From Bacillus sp. REN3 (GTDB lineage: Bacteria; Bacillota; Bacilli; Bacillales; Cytobacillaceae): DNA of 64,000 bases. The position numbers were made by a program, and so were the translations under genes. Shown one piece after another: positions 63,136 to 64,000 of this stretch (its first letter is position 1; every line of letters begins with the position of its first letter). The DNA is taken from assembly GCF_017912555.1 (NCBI RefSeq), contig NZ_JAERSD010000004.1, forward strand, positions 116,330-180,329, given 5' to 3'. The notes under the pieces were generated by a model. It saw nothing but the letters and a program-made list of their open reading frames with translations. It did no database searches and was not told the DNA's origin.

Positions 63136-63146
63136 CCTGTTTCGCC

Positions 63147-64000
63147 CTATTCACTCTTCGTCAGCTGCAATGCCTTCTTGATATCCTTGAAGGAATTGGA
63201 TTTTCCATACATCAGGACCCCGCCACGGTACACCCTTGCGCCGAATACCGCAAGGAAGGCAATCGTTGCCACAAGGATAGCAATCGACAGCGAAATTTCC
63301 CAGAAAGGGACCGTGATCATGCCAACCCTCAAGAACATCAGCATCGGCGAAAAGAACGGGACGAAAGACATATAGGTGATGAACGGCGCTTCCGGCTGTC
63401 CAAGCCCGAACATCGCCATCAAGAAACCAGCGACTACGAGCAGGGTCATCGGCGTGATCATCTGCTGCACATCCTCGATCCGGCTGACAAGCGATCCAAG
63501 AAATGCAGCCATCGTTGCATAAAGGAAATAGCCAAGGAGGAAAAAGATGACGGCATAGACAACGGTAGCGGCAGGAATATTGCCGAATCCAAAGAACTCA
63601 AAGATATCCCCATCAAGAGATTCGAGGTTTTGCTGAATCGAGAAATATCCGACCAGCAAAAGGACGGCGAGCTGCGTCAGGCTCAGAAGTCCGACACCGA
63701 GAATTTTCGCGAACATCTGCTTGATCGGTGAAACACTTGAAATCAAGATTTCCATCACTCTTGATGATTTTTCAGTAGCGACCTCCATCGCAATCATGTT
63801 CGCATACATTAGGACAGCAAAGTAGATAGCGAATAGCAGGACATATACAAGGCCCCTTGCCTGGTTCAGTTCTTCCTCTGTCTTGGCGTCCTTGGCCAAA
63901 GCAGCTTTTTCAAACTCAACCGGCTCATATAGCTTTTCCAACTGTTCCGGGGCAATCTTGATCTGGGTTGAAGCCATCATCGTCTTGATCTGCTGCAAGG
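63147..64000 (-). CDS. yhaP: YhaP-type ABC-2 permease, 3' part (partial)
   Basis: The visible 284 residues are the C-terminal part of a permease of the NatB/YhaP ABC-2 type; the 5' end lies outside the window. VATEKSSRVMEILISSVSPIKQMFAKILGVG is typical of Na+/bacitracin-type ABC-2 permeases. Six membrane helices are visible (first LVYVLLFAIYFAVLMYANMI). In B. subtilis yhaP-yhaQ sit next to yhaO, which fits the order here with two other genes inserted between. The YhaQ ATPase should lie just beyond the window. Confidence 0.85.
   Translation of the reverse strand, partial: LQQIKTMMASTQIKIAPEQLEKLYEPVEFEKAALAKDAKTEEELNQARGLVYVLLFAIYFAVLMYANMIAMEVATEKSSRVMEILISSVSPIKQMFAKILGVGLLSLTQLAVLLLVGYFSIQQNLESLDGDIFEFFGFGNIPAATVVYAVIFFLLGYFLYATMAAFLGSLVSRIEDVQQMITPMTLLVVAGFLMAMFGLGQPEAPFITYMSFVPFFSPMLMFLRVGMITVPFWEISLSIAILVATIAFLAVFGARVYRGGVLMYGKSNSFKDIKKALQLTKSE

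Noticed and set aside
1-64000. rRNA or tRNA genes
   Set aside because: None recognised by sequence or secondary structure in the window.

Overview
The window reads as chromosomal DNA of a spore-forming Bacillaceae. It carries gerP germination genes, ComK, ScoC, PrsA, three YjcZ-type sporulation peptides, AddAB and the coproporphyrin-type hemE-hemH-hemY cluster. From memory, the gene order resembles the yha/yhf/yhg/yhj part of the Bacillus subtilis map, broken into rearranged blocks. GC content looks moderate and RBSs are strong AGGAGG types with several TTG or GTG starts. A Mesobacillus-like genus is my guess, not something the sequence proves. No rRNA, tRNA or CRISPR was seen.

Layout. 1-1.8 kb: end of the gerP operon. 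2-9.4 kb: addB-addA recombination nuclease (minus strand). 9.8-18.8 kb: a small conserved protein, a FabG-like reductase, a first YhgE/Pip membrane protein, yhjE-signal peptidase I, an LCP ligase and an S9 peptidase. 18.9-20.4 kb: yhjD, comK and the IDEAL-domain gene yhzC. 20.9-28.5 kb: M48 protease, azlCD, enoyl-CoA hydratase, long-chain acyl-CoA ligase, lplJ, yhfI and yhfH. 28.8-31.7 kb: a TetR regulator with a second YhgE/Pip protein. 32.0-34.9 kb: accessory DNA, made of a 23-unit, 52-bp tandem repeat and a decayed IS91-family element. 35-39.2 kb: hemE-hemH-hemY and divergent hmoB. 39.9-51.8 kb: yhfA, yhaA, ecsAB, hit, serC, trpP, yhaH, scoC, the yjcZ trio, prsA and yhaL. 52-57.3 kb: yhaO-yhaN-yhaM. 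57.5-61.6 kb: a 1370-residue secreted multidomain phosphodiesterase-like protein. 62-64 kb: an S51 peptidase and the 3' part of yhaP.

Functional links. DNA repair is well represented: AddAB, plus an SbcCD-like YhaO/YhaN pair whose promoter region carries a LexA-box-like site; yhjD has an even better one. Stationary-phase control (ComK, ScoC), secretion (signal peptidase, PrsA, EcsAB) and envelope work (LCP, the two YhgE proteins) cluster here. The haem block pairs synthesis genes with a divergent haem monooxygenase. trpP has a regular NAG ladder over its RBS, which indicates control by TRAP.

The least explained DNA is the 52-bp repeat array at 32.0-33.2 kb. A degenerate relative with the same period lies 10 kb away at 22.4 kb. 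Two 23-bp operator copies flank the yhgD-like tetR, and the first yhgE copy has a different perfect palindrome in its promoter region. Both genes of the IS91-type element are broken at homopolymers, so they are either decayed or affected by assembly errors.
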